Of a DNA stretch of 64,000 bases, positions 43,086 through 52,862 are shown piece by piece. The stretch spans positions 1 to 64,000 of the forward strand of contig NZ_JAPCHV010000006.1 in NCBI RefSeq assembly GCF_026107645.2, read 5' to 3'. The notes under the pieces were generated by a model. That model saw only the letters and a list, made by a program, of their open reading frames with translations. It was not told where the DNA came from and ran no database searches. This DNA comes from Flavobacterium sp. MFBS3-15 (GTDB lineage Bacteria > Bacteroidota > Bacteroidia > Flavobacteriales > Flavobacteriaceae). The position numbers were made by a program, and so were the translations under genes. How positions within the stretch are numbered: the first letter of the stretch is position 1; every line of letters begins with the position of its first letter.

Positions 43086-46000
43086 ATGAGATACAATCCC
43101 AACGAAATTGAAGCCCGCTGGCAGAAGTACTGGGCGGAAGAAGGCACTTTCCGTGCCGAAGACATAAGCGACAAACCCAAGTACTATGTGCTGGACATGT
43201 TTCCGTACCCATCGGGGGCAGGACTGCACGTAGGCCACCCGCTGGGCTACATTGCCAGCGACATCTATGCCCGCTACAAGCGCCACAAAGGCTTCAATGT
43301 GCTGCACCCGCAGGGCTACGACAGCTTTGGCCTTCCGGCGGAACAATATGCCATACAGACCGGGCAGCACCCGGCCATTACGACCGAAACCAACATCAAC
43401 CGCTACCGCGAGCAGCTTGACAAGATAGGATTCTCATTTGACTGGGACCGGGAGGTTCGTACTTCCAACCCTGAATACTACAAGTGGACGCAGTGGATCT
43501 TCATCCAGCTGTTCAACTCGTGGTACAATAACGATACTGATAAGGCCGAGAGCATCTGTACGCTTATCCAGAAGTTTGATGAGAATGGCAACGCCGGCAT
43601 CAACGCCGTGAGCGACGACAACATCCCTGCCTTTTCTGCTGCCGACTGGAAAGGCTACAGCAAAGAGGAACAGGAGCGCATCCTGTTAAAGTACCGCCTT
43701 ACCTACCTTGCCGAAACCGAGGTGAACTGGTGCCCGGCACTGGGAACGGTTCTCGCCAACGACGAGATCGTGAATGGCGTATCGGAGCGGGGCGGATACC
43801 CAGTGATCCGCAAGAAAATGACCCAGTGGAGCATGAGGATCTCGGCCTATGCCGAAAGGCTCTTACAGGGACTCGAAACCATTGACTGGACCGATTCGCT
43901 AAAGGAAAGCCAAAGGAACTGGATAGGGAAATCGGTTGGGGCTTCCGTTGTTTTTAACGTAATCCCATCAGACCTCACCCCCGGCCCCTCTCCAAAGGAT
44001 ATCCTCCCCCCAACCCCCTCCGAAGGAGGGGGAGACGGACGTGCTCACTCGGATTTGAAGAGCAGTCCGAAGTATTTGACAGGAAATAGCGCTAAAGCTG
44101 TGGACCTACTGCACAATGCTAAAGTTATGCGCAAAGAACATACGGTTGCGGAAGCGGCTTTGTGGGAAGAACTGCGCAGGAATAACTTAGGTGTACGATT
44201 CAGAAGGCAGCACCCCATAGGAAATTTCATCCCGGACTTTGTAGCTCTTGAAAAGAGACTTATTGTTGAGGTTGACGGAGGATATCACTATGAAGCTGAA
44301 CAAGCCGAACTTGATGAAGCAAGGACACTTGAGCTAGAGCAAAAACATTTATTTAAAGTATTGCGATTCTCAAATGAGGATGTAATGTATCATATTAGCG
44401 ATGTCATATCGCAAATACGGATTGCCCTTGCAAATCGCAAATCATATAAGGACACTGAAGATACAGAAGATATTTCAGGCAACGATTTGCCATCCCAGTC
44501 TCCCCCTCCTTCGGAGGGGGCCGGGGGGAGGACACAACCAGGTGTGAGGTCTGAAGACGGCCTCGGCATCCGCTCCTTCTTCTCCGACATCTTCTCAGAG
44601 ATAGGCGATGACGAAAACCAATACAAGATAGAGGTATTCACTACGCGTCCTGATACCATATTTGGGGTGTCGTTTATGACGCTGGCGCCGGAACATGAGC
44701 TGGTGGCAAAGATCACTACGCCGGAGCAGAAGGCTGCTGTGGATGCCTACGTGGAAGCTACAGCAAAACGCAGTGAGCGCGACCGCATGGCCGATGTGAA
44801 GACCATTTCGGGTGTGTTTACAGGCGCGTATGCGGAACATCCGTTTACGAAGGAGCCGATCCCGGTGTGGATAGGCGACTACGTGCTTGCCGGTTACGGT
44901 ACGGGTGCGGTAATGGCCGTTCCTGCGGGTGACCAGAGGGATTACGACTTCGCGAAGCATTTTGGCATAGAGATAAAGAACATATTCGACGATGTGGATA
45001 TTTCTGCGGAGGCGTATGGATCGAAAGACAATGTGAAGCTGATGAATTCCGACTTCCTTGACGGGATGAACTACAAGCAGGCTACCAAGGCTGTGATCGA
45101 GGCACTGGAAGGCATTGAACAAGGCCGTGGCAAGACCAACTACCGCCTGCGCGATGCCGTATTCAGCCGCCAGAGGTACTGGGGCGAACCGTTCCCGGTA
45201 TATTACGTGAACGGCATACCGCAGATGATAGACAAGGCGCACCTGCCGGTACGCCTGCCGGAGGTTGAGAAATATTTGCCGACGGAAGACGGGCAGCCGC
45301 CATTGGGCAACTCGCGCGAATGGGCATGGGACACCGCGAACAACAAAGTGGTAGCCAACGACCTGATAGACGATGTGACTGTGTTCCCATTAGAACTAAA
45401 CACCATGCCGGGATGGGCAGGCAGCTCATGGTACTGGCTGCGCTACATGGACCCGCACAATGATGAGGAGTTCATCTCAGATAAAGCGGAAGCCTACTGG
45501 CAGGACGTTGACCTGTACATTGGCGGAAGCGAACATGCTACGGGCCACTTGTTATACAGCCGTTTCTGGAACAAATTTTTAAAGGACAGGGGATTCATAA
45601 CGAAGGAAGAGCCGTTTAAAAAGCTGATCAACCAAGGGATGATATTGGGGATGAGTGCGTTTGTTTATAGGGTTTTACCTTCAGTTACAATTAAAAAGAT
45701 TTCTCCTAATTCGGATTTGGATGGTGTAAAATATCCTAAGTTTTTGATTTCTAAATCTATCTATTCAGATGTAATTGCAGGTAAAAAAAATGATAAACTT
45801 GACAAAGTTATAACACAGATTCTTGAAACTTATGAAAAAGAAGGTGTTATAGTTGAATGGAATACAGAAAAAATAAAGTATAATCCAATACACGCGGATG
45901 TTTCTTTAGTAAACGCTTCTGACGAATTGGATATTGAAGGTTTCAAAAACCACCCTCTAAATCAGGATTATAAAGATGCTGTTTTCATAACCGAAGACAA

Positions 46001-46712
46001 TGGCAAATATATAGTCGGCCGCGAAGTCGAGAAAATGTCCAAATCCAAATATAATGTAGTTACACCGGACGACATCTGCGAGCAATACGGCGCCGATACC
46101 CTACGCCTGTACGAAATGTTCCTTGGTCCGCTTGAGCAGGCCAAGCCATGGAACACTGCAGGTATTACCGGAGTTTCGGGCTTCCTGAAAAAGCTGTGGA
46201 AATTGTACTTTGACGACAACGGGCTTATTGTAACCGCTAACCCGGGCAGTAAGGAAGCGTACAAGACGTTGCACAAAACGATTAAGAAAACGCAGGACGA
46301 TATCGAGAATTTCTCGTTCAACACTTCGGTGAGTTCCTTTATGATCGCTGTGAATGAATTGACGGCCATGAACTGCCATGAGCGTGTTATCCTCGAGCCG
46401 CTTGCCATACTGATATCGCCATACGCGCCGCACATTGCCGAGGAGCTTTGGTATCGATTGGGCCATCAGGGCAGCATCTCGCAGGTGCCGTTCCCAATCT
46501 TCAATCCGGAATATTTGGTGGAAAGCAGCAAGGAATATCCGGTGTCGTTCAATGGGAAGACCCGCTTTACCATCGAATTGCCGATGGACATGAGCGTGGC
46601 CGACATTGAGAAAACCATCCTCGCCGACGAGCGCACACAACAGCAGCTGGGCGGCCAGCCACCTAAAAAGGTGATCGTGGTGCCGGGCAGGATCATTAAT
46701 ATAGTGGGGTAA
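43086..46712 (+). CDS. leuS: Leucyl-tRNA synthetase with in-frame DUF559 endonuclease-like insertion
   Basis: 1208 residues, against about 920-950 usual in Bacteroidetes from memory. Core class I motifs are intact: HVGH at 48-51, editing-domain segments EVFTTRPDT and [19 protein letters not shown], and KMSKS at 983-987. Two oddities explain the length. Residues 295-490 (43968-44554) are an insert with long terminal inverted repeats and a DUF559 domain, lying in a surface loop of the CP1 editing domain between [14 protein letters not shown] and [11 protein letters not shown]. Residues about 856-968 are AT-rich and include roughly 60-70 residues more than I expect before [17 protein letters not shown]. 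The frame is open throughout, so the fused enzyme is presumably made and functional. No intein splice motifs were seen. Confidence 0.93.
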   Translation: MRYNPNEIEARWQKYWAEEGTFRAEDISDKPKYYVLDMFPYPSGAGLHVGHPLGYIASDIYARYKRHKGFNVLHPQGYDSFGLPAEQYAIQTGQHPAITTETNINRYREQLDKIGFSFDWDREVRTSNPEYYKWTQWIFIQLFNSWYNNDTDKAESICTLIQKFDENGNAGINAVSDDNIPAFSAADWKGYSKEEQERILLKYRLTYLAETEVNWCPALGTVLANDEIVNGVSERGGYPVIRKKMTQWSMRISAYAERLLQGLETIDWTDSLKESQRNWIGKSVGASVVFNVIPSDLTPGPSPKDILPPTPSEGGGDGRAHSDLKSSPKYLTGNSAKAVDLLHNAKVMRKEHTVAEAALWEELRRNNLGVRFRRQHPIGNFIPDFVALEKRLIVEVDGGYHYEAEQAELDEARTLELEQKHLFKVLRFSNEDVMYHISDVISQIRIALANRKSYKDTEDTEDISGNDLPSQSPPPSEGAGGRTQPGVRSEDGLGIRSFFSDIFSEIGDDENQYKIEVFTTRPDTIFGVSFMTLAPEHELVAKITTPEQKAAVDAYVEATAKRSERDRMADVKTISGVFTGAYAEHPFTKEPIPVWIGDYVLAGYGTGAVMAVPAGDQRDYDFAKHFGIEIKNIFDDVDISAEAYGSKDNVKLMNSDFLDGMNYKQATKAVIEALEGIEQGRGKTNYRLRDAVFSRQRYWGEPFPVYYVNGIPQMIDKAHLPVRLPEVEKYLPTEDGQPPLGNSREWAWDTANNKVVANDLIDDVTVFPLELNTMPGWAGSSWYWLRYMDPHNDEEFISDKAEAYWQDVDLYIGGSEHATGHLLYSRFWNKFLKDRGFITKEEPFKKLINQGMILGMSAFVYRVLPSVTIKKISPNSDLDGVKYPKFLISKSIYSDVIAGKKNDKLDKVITQILETYEKEGVIVEWNTEKIKYNPIHADVSLVNASDELDIEGFKNHPLNQDYKDAVFITEDNGKYIVGREVEKMSKSKYNVVTPDDICEQYGADTLRLYEMFLGPLEQAKPWNTAGITGVSGFLKKLWKLYFDDNGLIVTANPGSKEAYKTLHKTIKKTQDDIENFSFNTSVSSFMIAVNELTAMNCHERVILEPLAILISPYAPHIAEELWYRLGHQGSISQVPFPIFNPEYLVESSKEYPVSFNGKTRFTIELPMDMSVADIEKTILADERTQQQLGGQPPKKVIVVPGRIINIVG
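43968..44554 (+). mobile_element. DUF559-encoding element with terminal inverted repeats, inserted in frame in leuS
   Basis: The left end 43968-44036 and right end 44498-44554 are inverted copies: outermost 13 bases match at 12 positions (TCAGACCTCACCC type), and the inner 36 bases (44001-44036 against 44498-44533) at 33, including a perfect CCCCCTCC/GGAGGGGG hairpin in each. Both ends are read through as Pro/Gly-rich linkers. Between them lies a DUF559 (Vsr-like, PD-(D/E)XK) domain, with [20 protein letters not shown], then Asp384 in IPDF and Glu395-Val-Asp397 as the likely catalytic set. The 587-bp length is not a multiple of three, so the junction was adjusted. No obvious target duplication was seen. 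Confidence 0.85.
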
Positions 46713-46725
46713 AGTTTAGCCCCGT

Positions 46726-46814
46726 GTCATTTTGAGCGAAACGCAGTGGAGTCGAAAAATCTCACGGTCAATTTTAGAGATTTCTCCACTCCGCTGCGCT
46801 GCGGTCGAAATGAC
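46726..46814. repeat. GTCATTT-ended inverted repeat downstream of leuS
   Basis: Arms 46726-46762 and 46778-46814 are imperfect inverted copies (ends GTCATTTTGAGCG and GGTCGAAATGAC) around a 15-base centre. Same style as the element at 36063-36141. It may serve as a terminator-like structure after leuS. Confidence 0.7.
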
Positions 46815-46873
46815 AAAAACGAAAAAACTCCGGAGAGAAACATCTTTCCGTAGTTTTTGTTTTTTACGATTTT

Positions 46874-46950
46874 GTAGAGATGCAATGCCTTGCATCTCAC
46901 ACAATTTTCAATTACTATCGGTATGTCAGACGCAGGCACTGCGTCTCTAC
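46874..46950. repeat. GTAGAGA-ended inverted repeat
   Basis: GTAGAGATGCAATGCCTTGC (from 46874) and the inverse ending CACTGCGTCTCTAC (46950) flank a short AT-rich centre; each arm is itself palindromic (GATGCAA..TTGCATC). It lies between leuS and the convergent thioredoxin-like gene. Confidence 0.7.
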
Positions 46951-46965
46951 CATGCGTTCATAATC

Positions 46966-47568
46966 TTATTCGGCATTCTCGAGAAGGAGCACAATCTCCT
47001 CCATCGTACTTAACCCCTTATCCTGTAAATACCATTTCTGCAGGTCTGCTTTGGCTTCGGCAGGGATATGCCCGAATTTTTCTTTGGCATCAAGGATCAG
47101 TTTGGCGGCATCATGCGGACGTGGGCCCCAGCTGCCACGAACGGTCAATGTGTCGGGTTCAACCAATACCAGTTTCGGTATGGAGCGCGCGCCATTGGTC
47201 AGGTAGGCGTCCATCAGCTGTGGGTTTTGGTCGCGGAGTACAATACGCAGGTCGAGTTTATCGGAGGCTTCCGCCAGTTTTTCAATCACCGGCACAATCT
47301 GCGCTGCATCCCCGCACCACCCTTCGGAAATGACCAAAAGAGTGTGCTTAGACTTCAGCTTGTCCAGCCTGTCCTGTATTTCCTGCGGGATGTGTATGGT
47401 CTTGTCGAGGCGGTTCATGCGCACCTCGTTCAGCGTGCTGTAATGGGTCAGGTCTTCGCTTTGGCTATCGCCCGTAGAGAGCCCTTCTTTAAGCAGTTGC
47501 GACATATGGTCGCGGTATTCGGTATAGCTGTGGCTGTTGGCCAGGCTTTGTTCGATGATTACTGTCAT
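46966..47568 (-). CDS. Thioredoxin-fold protein with a single active-site cysteine
   Basis: 200 residues, no signal peptide. The central thioredoxin fold (about 75-175) has the strand HTLLVISEG, the active site WCGDAAQ at 84-90, and the cis-Pro region ARSIPKLVLVEPDTL. Cys85 is the only cysteine in the protein, so it cannot do ordinary CxxC dithiol chemistry; this WCGDAAQ form is, as I recall, a recurrent thioredoxin subfamily. N-terminal about 70 residues are helical. Function unknown; a monothiol or structural role is possible. Confidence 0.85.
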   Translation of the reverse strand: MTVIIEQSLANSHSYTEYRDHMSQLLKEGLSTGDSQSEDLTHYSTLNEVRMNRLDKTIHIPQEIQDRLDKLKSKHTLLVISEGWCGDAAQIVPVIEKLAEASDKLDLRIVLRDQNPQLMDAYLTNGARSIPKLVLVEPDTLTVRGSWGPRPHDAAKLILDAKEKFGHIPAEAKADLQKWYLQDKGLSTMEEIVLLLENAE

Positions 47569-47662
47569 GATTTTTTATTCTGTATGTTCTGCATTTTTAA
47601 TCAATCAAAAAGGAAGCCATGCCGCAAAAAACTGTAATTTAGTCAGGTTAATACTTACAAAA

Positions 47663-48442
47663 ATGAAATTTGACGGAAGCACTATAGGCCTCATACTTTC
47701 GGGAGGCGGGTCTAAAGGCATTGCACATGCGGGGGTTCTTAAGTTTTTTACAGAGCAGGGCATTGTACCACAGGACATTGCAGGTACAAGTTCGGGTGCC
47801 ATTGTGTCGGCTCTCTATGCCGGGGGGAAGAAACCGGAGGAGATACTGGAGTTTTTCAAATCCATTTACTTTTTCCATTGGAAGCACTTTACCTTCCGCA
47901 AGGCCGGGTTCATCGACTCGGATGCTTTCCGTGAATACTTCCACCATATCTTTGGCGATGCCACCCTGGGCGACCTTCCGTACAAAATGCACCTAACCGC
48001 GACCGACCTCGTTTCGGGCAAGCTGAAGATATTTGGCCCTGAGACGAAAGTTGCCGATGCGGTACTGGCTTCGTCGGCATTTCCCGGTATTATTTCTCCT
48101 TATGAAATTGACGGGAGGCTGTACAGCGATGGCGGCATCATTAACCATTTCCCAACCGACATTTTGCAGGGGCGCTGCGAAACGCTCATCGGGGTATATG
48201 TGAGTCCGATACAGAAGATCGAAGCCGCGGACATGAAGTCGATAAAAGCAGTAGCCACACGGGCATACGACCTGCTTTCGGCCAACAGCAACATGCAGAA
48301 ATTTACGCTGTGCGACTGGGTGATCAGCCCGGATGAGCTGGCGCTGTACCGCACTTTTGAAACGAATAAAAGCAAAATGGATGAAATTTTCCATATTGGG
48401 TATGAAGCGGCGAAGAAGTCGTATGGGGAACTCATAGTGTAA
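47663..48442 (+). CDS. Patatin-like phospholipase
   Basis: 259 residues from the ATG at 47663. A longer frame from 47537 overlaps the divergent thioredoxin-like gene and adds non-homologous sequence. Patatin motifs: the oxyanion GGGSKGIAHAGVLKF (about 13-27), the nucleophile Ser in DIAGTSSGAIVSALY (about 38-52), and the catalytic Asp in YSDGGIINHFP (about 153-163). No signal peptide, so it acts on lipids from the cytoplasm. Substrate unknown. A MITE-like element lies just downstream. Confidence 0.93.
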   Translation: MKFDGSTIGLILSGGGSKGIAHAGVLKFFTEQGIVPQDIAGTSSGAIVSALYAGGKKPEEILEFFKSIYFFHWKHFTFRKAGFIDSDAFREYFHHIFGDATLGDLPYKMHLTATDLVSGKLKIFGPETKVADAVLASSAFPGIISPYEIDGRLYSDGGIINHFPTDILQGRCETLIGVYVSPIQKIEAADMKSIKAVATRAYDLLSANSNMQKFTLCDWVISPDELALYRTFETNKSKMDEIFHIGYEAAKKSYGELIV

Positions 48443-48456
48443 TAATGCCGGATAGG

Positions 48457-48561
48457 GACCTCACCCCTAACCCCTCTCCAAAGGAGAGGGGGAACTCAGA
48501 CGTTCTATTAGGGAATGAGTGAAGCTGCTCCCTCTCCTTTGGAGAGGGCTGGGGTGAGGTC
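48457..48561. repeat. MITE-like palindromic element (copy 3) between the patatin gene and pyrH
   Basis: Ends 48457-48490 and 48530-48561 are inverted copies (GACCTCACCCC with one or two small differences), each containing the CCTCTCC-AAAGGAGAGG palindrome. The centre of about 39 bases is unique. The outer GACCTCACCCC matches the outer ends of the leuS insert and of the elements at 16843 and 18328. Confidence 0.8.
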
Positions 48562-48609
48562 AAACTTTTCATATTGTTAAAATTCTATTTTACGAAAAAG
48601 TTTAATTGC

Positions 48610-48617
48610 TATATTTG
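48610..48617 (+). promoter_or_regulatory. -7 box of pyrH-frr
   Basis: TATATTTG, 21 bases before the ATG at 48639. It lies inside the longer pyrH frame that starts at a TTG, which supports the ATG start. Confidence 0.55.
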
Positions 48618-48638
48618 CACCATTCAAATTCGTACCCT

Positions 48639-49346
48639 ATGAAATATAAAAGAATCCTGTTGAAACTAAGTGGCGAAGCCCTTATGGGAGACAGGCAATA
48701 TGGCATTGACCCAAAAAGGCTTGCCGAATATGCCCAGGAGATAAAGCTGATACACGACATGGGTGTACAGATAGCCATTGTAATTGGTGGGGGTAACATC
48801 TTCCGTGGCGTGGCCGGGGCCAGCAACGGCATGGACAGGGTACAGGGCGACTATATGGGCATGCTTGCTACCGTAATCAACGGGATGGCGCTCCAGGGCG
48901 CTCTTGAGGATGCCGGTATGCCGACACGCCTGCAGACTGCTCTTAAGATTGAAGCCATTGCAGAACCTTATATAAAAAGGAGGGCTGTGCGCCACCTTGA
49001 AAAAGGCCGTATCGTAATTTTTGGAGCCGGTACGGGCAACCCATATTTCACTACCGATACAGCTGCCGTACTTAGGGGCGTGGAAGTAAATGCCGACGTG
49101 ATACTGAAAGGGACCCGTGTAGACGGTATTTATACTGCCGACCCTGAAAAAGATGCCAGTGCAACAAAATACGACACCCTTACGTTTGAGGATGTATTGC
49201 GCAAAGGCCTTAACGTAATGGATACTACGGCCTTTACACTTAGCCAGGAGAACGAGCTGCCTATCATTGTGTTCGACATGAACAAGGAGGGCAACCTGGT
49301 AAAAGTATGCGAAGGCGAGTTGGTTGGAACTACGGTAAATGTTTAA
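48639..49346 (+). CDS. pyrH: Uridylate kinase
   Basis: 235 residues from the ATG at 48639 ([18 protein letters not shown]), the standard UMP kinase start. Amino-acid-kinase motifs follow: [81 protein letters not shown]. It phosphorylates UMP to UDP. frr follows after 21 bp, the classic pyrH-frr pair. Confidence 0.97.
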   Translation: MKYKRILLKLSGEALMGDRQYGIDPKRLAEYAQEIKLIHDMGVQIAIVIGGGNIFRGVAGASNGMDRVQGDYMGMLATVINGMALQGALEDAGMPTRLQTALKIEAIAEPYIKRRAVRHLEKGRIVIFGAGTGNPYFTTDTAAVLRGVEVNADVILKGTRVDGIYTADPEKDASATKYDTLTFEDVLRKGLNVMDTTAFTLSQENELPIIVFDMNKEGNLVKVCEGELVGTTVNV

Positions 49347-49367
49347 TTTTTAAACTTAAGAATTATC

Positions 49368-49928
49368 ATGGAAGAAATTGATTTTATATTAGATAGCACC
49401 AAAGAGTCGATGGATGGTTCTTTGTCGCATCTTGAAAAAGAATTCCTTAACATCCGTGCCGGTAAGGCAAGCCCGGCGATGCTTGGGGGCGTAAAGGTAG
49501 ATTACTACGGAGCGGCAACCCCGCTTTCGCAGGTAGCCAACGTGAATACGCCCGATGCGAGGACGATAACCATCACTCCCTGGGAAAAGAGCATGCTGCA
49601 GCCGATTGAAAAGGCCATCATGATTGCCAACCTGGGCTTTAACCCGATGAACAACGGTGATAACATCATCATCAACGTTCCGGCGCTTACTGAAGAAAGA
49701 AGGCGCGACCTGGTAAAGCAGGCCAAAGGCGAGGCGGAAGATGCCAAGATTGGTGTGCGCAATGCCCGTAAGGATGCGAATACCGACATCAAGAAGCTGG
49801 AGAAGGACGGCATGAGCGAGGACGTTTGCAAAAGCGCCGAAGAAGACGTGCAGAAGCTTACCGACAGCTATATCAAAAAAATCGATGAGCTGCTCGCCCA
49901 CAAAGAAGCAGAGATCATGAAAGTATAA
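49368..49928 (+). CDS. frr: Ribosome recycling factor
   Basis: 186 residues, the standard length. Characteristic segments: MDGSLSHLEKEFLNIRAGKASPAML, VANVNTPDARTITITPWEKSMLQPIEKAI, PALTEERRRDLVKQAKGEAEDAKIGVRNARKDAN and the terminal helix DSYIKKIDELLAHKEAEIMKV. It splits post-termination ribosomes together with EF-G. It is the second gene of the pyrH operon, ended by an intrinsic terminator. Confidence 0.98.
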   Translation: MEEIDFILDSTKESMDGSLSHLEKEFLNIRAGKASPAMLGGVKVDYYGAATPLSQVANVNTPDARTITITPWEKSMLQPIEKAIMIANLGFNPMNNGDNIIINVPALTEERRRDLVKQAKGEAEDAKIGVRNARKDANTDIKKLEKDGMSEDVCKSAEEDVQKLTDSYIKKIDELLAHKEAEIMKV

Positions 49929-49932
49929 TGAA

Positions 49933-49957
49933 AGCCCCCGCAGCCGGGGGCTTTTTT
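49933..49957 (+). terminator. Intrinsic terminator of pyrH-frr
   Basis: Stem AGCCCCCG/CGGGGGCT with a 4-base loop (49933-49952), followed by TTTTT. Confidence 0.92.
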
Positions 49958-50050
49958 GTGCATCATAAATTTGCAGAAAATCCGTTATCTTTACATATCA
50001 ATCAAAATTGCCATCTATATCGCTAAAGGTCATTTCTTTAGTATGCATCA

Positions 50051-52528
50051 ATGAGAATCCTTACCCTTTTGCTTTTCTTTTTTACGCTTACGTCACAAGC
50101 GCAAACCGCCATTACCATAAAAGTAAAAGATGCCGGAAGCAATGCACCACTCCCTTTTGCCACCATCGAATCGAACGGAAAGAGCTTCATAACCGACGTG
50201 GATGGCAAACTGGCGCTTGACAAACCCGGAAAAACCATTACCATAAGCTACACAGGGTACGGTGAGCAAAAATTCAGCCCGGAAAAGGGCAAAAGGTTTT
50301 ATACCATAAAACTACAGCCATATACCGAAGAGCTGAAAGAAGTAGTCGTCAATGCATCCAATCCCGCAAACGAGATCATAGGGCGTGCCATCAGGCGGAA
50401 GCCGATGAACGACCCGCAGCAAAAGCTGGAAAGCTTCAGGTACAAAACCTACGACAGGCTCATAGTTACCGCCAATCCTGATTCCATAAGCGGTAAGATT
50501 GATTCGGTGTTTACGTATGAACGTGCCGGCCGCGTATTTCAAAAGATCGATTCGTCCGGATTTAAGTTCAAAAAGATCATTGACAAGCAACACCTGTATC
50601 AAACGGAAAAGGTCTCTGAGTTTAAATTCAACAAAGAGCAGGGATTGAAAGAAGATGTGCTGGCTACGCGTATGGCGGGTTTCAAAAAGCCATTGTATGA
50701 GTTCATTGGACTGAAGCTGCAATCCTATTCGGTTTACTCTAATAAAATCGACCTCTTTGAGACCAAGTATGCCGGGCCGCTGGCGTATGACGCGCTGCAG
50801 TACTATAACTATTCGATACTTGACACGGTTTTGGTAGATAACCGGAGCACCTATATGGTTTATTTTGTCCCTAAGCGGAACAGCAAGAAAAAGCTAAAGG
50901 GGCTGCTGTACATTGACCGCAATAACTATGGTGTCGCAAAAGCTGTATTACGTGTAAAGAACATGCTCGACATTACCTCTACACATTATTTTACCTTCGA
51001 AGAAGGGCAGCAGTTGTGGTTTCCGGATAAAAAAACTTTACAGATTGTAAAGGGCAATAATAAGGAAGATATCAAAATACTTGGTGAGACCATAAAATTT
51101 GATGCCGTAACCAACGACAAGCGAAAGAAAGAATCATCGGACTATGTATACCTGCTTTCGGAATCATCAAATTTTGAGAAGGAATTCAATATACCGCTTA
51201 CCATACGGCGTACGGCAGTTGCCATAGAGATACGTGATGAGGCTACCAACCGCCCTGAAGAGTACTGGAACAAGTTCCGGACCGACACCCTGGATGCCCG
51301 CAGCCATAAAACTTACATTGCCCTTGACAGCATTGTGGCAAAAGATAATTGGGAGCAACGCATCATTTTGGGACGGAAAATCGTAAACGGCTACCTGCCG
51401 GTAGGCGCTTTTGACATCGATTTGAGGCAAATTGCCAAATATAATAACTACGAAGGTTTTCGACTGGGTATCGGCGGTATAACCAATGACCGCTTCCTCG
51501 AGATATTCAGGCTGAGCGGGTATGGTGCCTACGGAACCAAAGACGGGCAGTTCAAGTACAGCTTTGGCGGGGCGCTAAGGCTGGGGAATTTTTCCAACTC
51601 GTGGGTCGGTGTCTCCTATACCGATGATGTAAAAGAGATCGGTAGTACCTCATTCGCCACCGACAAAAGGGTTTTCAAAATCTATGACCCACGTCCGATT
51701 AACATCTCGACTTTTTACAATCACCAGACCTGGATGGGGTATATCGAAACAAAGATCATCCCTAAAACAGAGAGCATGTGGCAGGTGACCCGCAGCCGCA
51801 TTGATCCTAAATTTGACTATACCTATGCGCCGAATGGTGATCCGTTTACCGTTTTTCACCTTACTACTGCATCGGTCGCTTTGCAGTGGAACCCGTTCAG
51901 CGATTTCATGCAAACCCCTATAGGAAGGCTCGAAACGGAGAAGCGCTTTCCTAAATTTGCCATCCAGTATACACAATCCGTCGCAGGGTTGTTAGACAGT
52001 GATTTTACATTTGGCAAACTCGACTTCAGGGCAGAATTTGAGCAGAAGTACCTTAACGGTCAAAAGACGGCTGCCCTCATACAAACCGGGATCGCGGTTG
52101 GCAACACACCTCTTACCCACCTGTATTCAACCTCGCCAAACAACCTTGATAAAGACGGTGTGCTGGAACGCATTACCTTAGCCGGCAAGAACAGTTTTGA
52201 AACGATGTATTTCAACGAGTTCTTCTCAAGCCAGTACATGATGGTGCAGCTGAAGCACGGACTTACACGGTTTACCATCTTCCGGGCGCTTAAGCTCTCG
52301 CCTATGCTGGTAACCCGGTTTGCCTGGGGTAACATGGAGAAAAAAGAGGAACACATTGGCCTGCAATACAACACGCTCGAAAAAGGCTACTACGAAAGCG
52401 GCCTGGAATTTAATGAAATTTTTAAAGGATTGGGATTGTCTGCGTTTTATCGTTACGGCCCATACCATTTACCCTATTTCGACAGGAATATTTCGGTAAA
52501 AGTGTCGTTTGTGCTGAATTTGTTTTAG
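50051..52528 (+). CDS. DUF5686 outer-membrane protein with carboxypeptidase-regulatory-like domain
   Basis: 825 residues. Signal peptide (MRILTLLLFFFTLTSQAQ), then a carboxypeptidase-D regulatory-like domain (about 20-95: ITIKVKDAGSNAPLPFATIE, TDVDGKLALD, ISYTGYGEQKF) and a long DUF5686 region (about 110-825). The latter begins NEIIGRAIRRKPMNDPQQKLESFRYKTYDRL and ends in beta-barrel-like strands with a terminal hydrophobic NLF. This two-domain arrangement is standard for DUF5686 proteins of Bacteroidetes, presumed outer-membrane proteins of unknown function. Confidence 0.9.
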   Translation: MRILTLLLFFFTLTSQAQTAITIKVKDAGSNAPLPFATIESNGKSFITDVDGKLALDKPGKTITISYTGYGEQKFSPEKGKRFYTIKLQPYTEELKEVVVNASNPANEIIGRAIRRKPMNDPQQKLESFRYKTYDRLIVTANPDSISGKIDSVFTYERAGRVFQKIDSSGFKFKKIIDKQHLYQTEKVSEFKFNKEQGLKEDVLATRMAGFKKPLYEFIGLKLQSYSVYSNKIDLFETKYAGPLAYDALQYYNYSILDTVLVDNRSTYMVYFVPKRNSKKKLKGLLYIDRNNYGVAKAVLRVKNMLDITSTHYFTFEEGQQLWFPDKKTLQIVKGNNKEDIKILGETIKFDAVTNDKRKKESSDYVYLLSESSNFEKEFNIPLTIRRTAVAIEIRDEATNRPEEYWNKFRTDTLDARSHKTYIALDSIVAKDNWEQRIILGRKIVNGYLPVGAFDIDLRQIAKYNNYEGFRLGIGGITNDRFLEIFRLSGYGAYGTKDGQFKYSFGGALRLGNFSNSWVGVSYTDDVKEIGSTSFATDKRVFKIYDPRPINISTFYNHQTWMGYIETKIIPKTESMWQVTRSRIDPKFDYTYAPNGDPFTVFHLTTASVALQWNPFSDFMQTPIGRLETEKRFPKFAIQYTQSVAGLLDSDFTFGKLDFRAEFEQKYLNGQKTAALIQTGIAVGNTPLTHLYSTSPNNLDKDGVLERITLAGKNSFETMYFNEFFSSQYMMVQLKHGLTRFTIFRALKLSPMLVTRFAWGNMEKKEEHIGLQYNTLEKGYYESGLEFNEIFKGLGLSAFYRYGPYHLPYFDRNISVKVSFVLNLF

Positions 52529-52562
52529 GGGGTGTACACAGATTTCGCAACAGAAATAAAAA

Positions 52563-52838
52563 ATGAATACCGTATTAAAAATAGAAAAGATTTTTAATCC
52601 AGCCTTTGGAGGCACTTTACTTATTGGTACTCTGGAAGGGGAGAAAGATTTCTTTAGAAAAAGTAAATGGCTGTTACGCGGCAGTAAGGGATATAATGAA
52701 ATAATCGCCGTAAAGTCTGAGCAAATTCCTGAAGGAGCTGCAGCTGGAAAAAGGATTTTTGTATCTGATTTCTTCCTTGATAAAAGTCATTTAAATGATG
52801 AAGAGCTTGAATTGGAGTTTATAGGCTATGCAGAATAA
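52563..52838 (+). CDS. Small protein of unknown function
   Basis: 91 residues, AT-richer than its neighbours, 34 bp after the DUF5686 gene. No signal peptide or membrane helix. It looks like a compact alpha/beta domain (LKIEKIFNPAFGGTLLIGTLEGE, GYNEIIAVKSEQIPEG, LNDEELELEFIGYAE). I do not recognise a family. Coding is supported by an unbroken frame and reasonable residue composition only. Confidence 0.6.
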   Translation: MNTVLKIEKIFNPAFGGTLLIGTLEGEKDFFRKSKWLLRGSKGYNEIIAVKSEQIPEGAAAGKRIFVSDFFLDKSHLNDEELELEFIGYAE

Positions 52839-52862
52839 TAGCGATTCTTCGGCCATCCAATC

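Noticed and set aside
43968..44554. An intein or self-splicing intron in leuS
   Set aside because: No Cys/Ser at the first junction, no terminal His-Asn, and no intron core structure were seen; the terminal inverted repeats and open frame fit an inserted element better.
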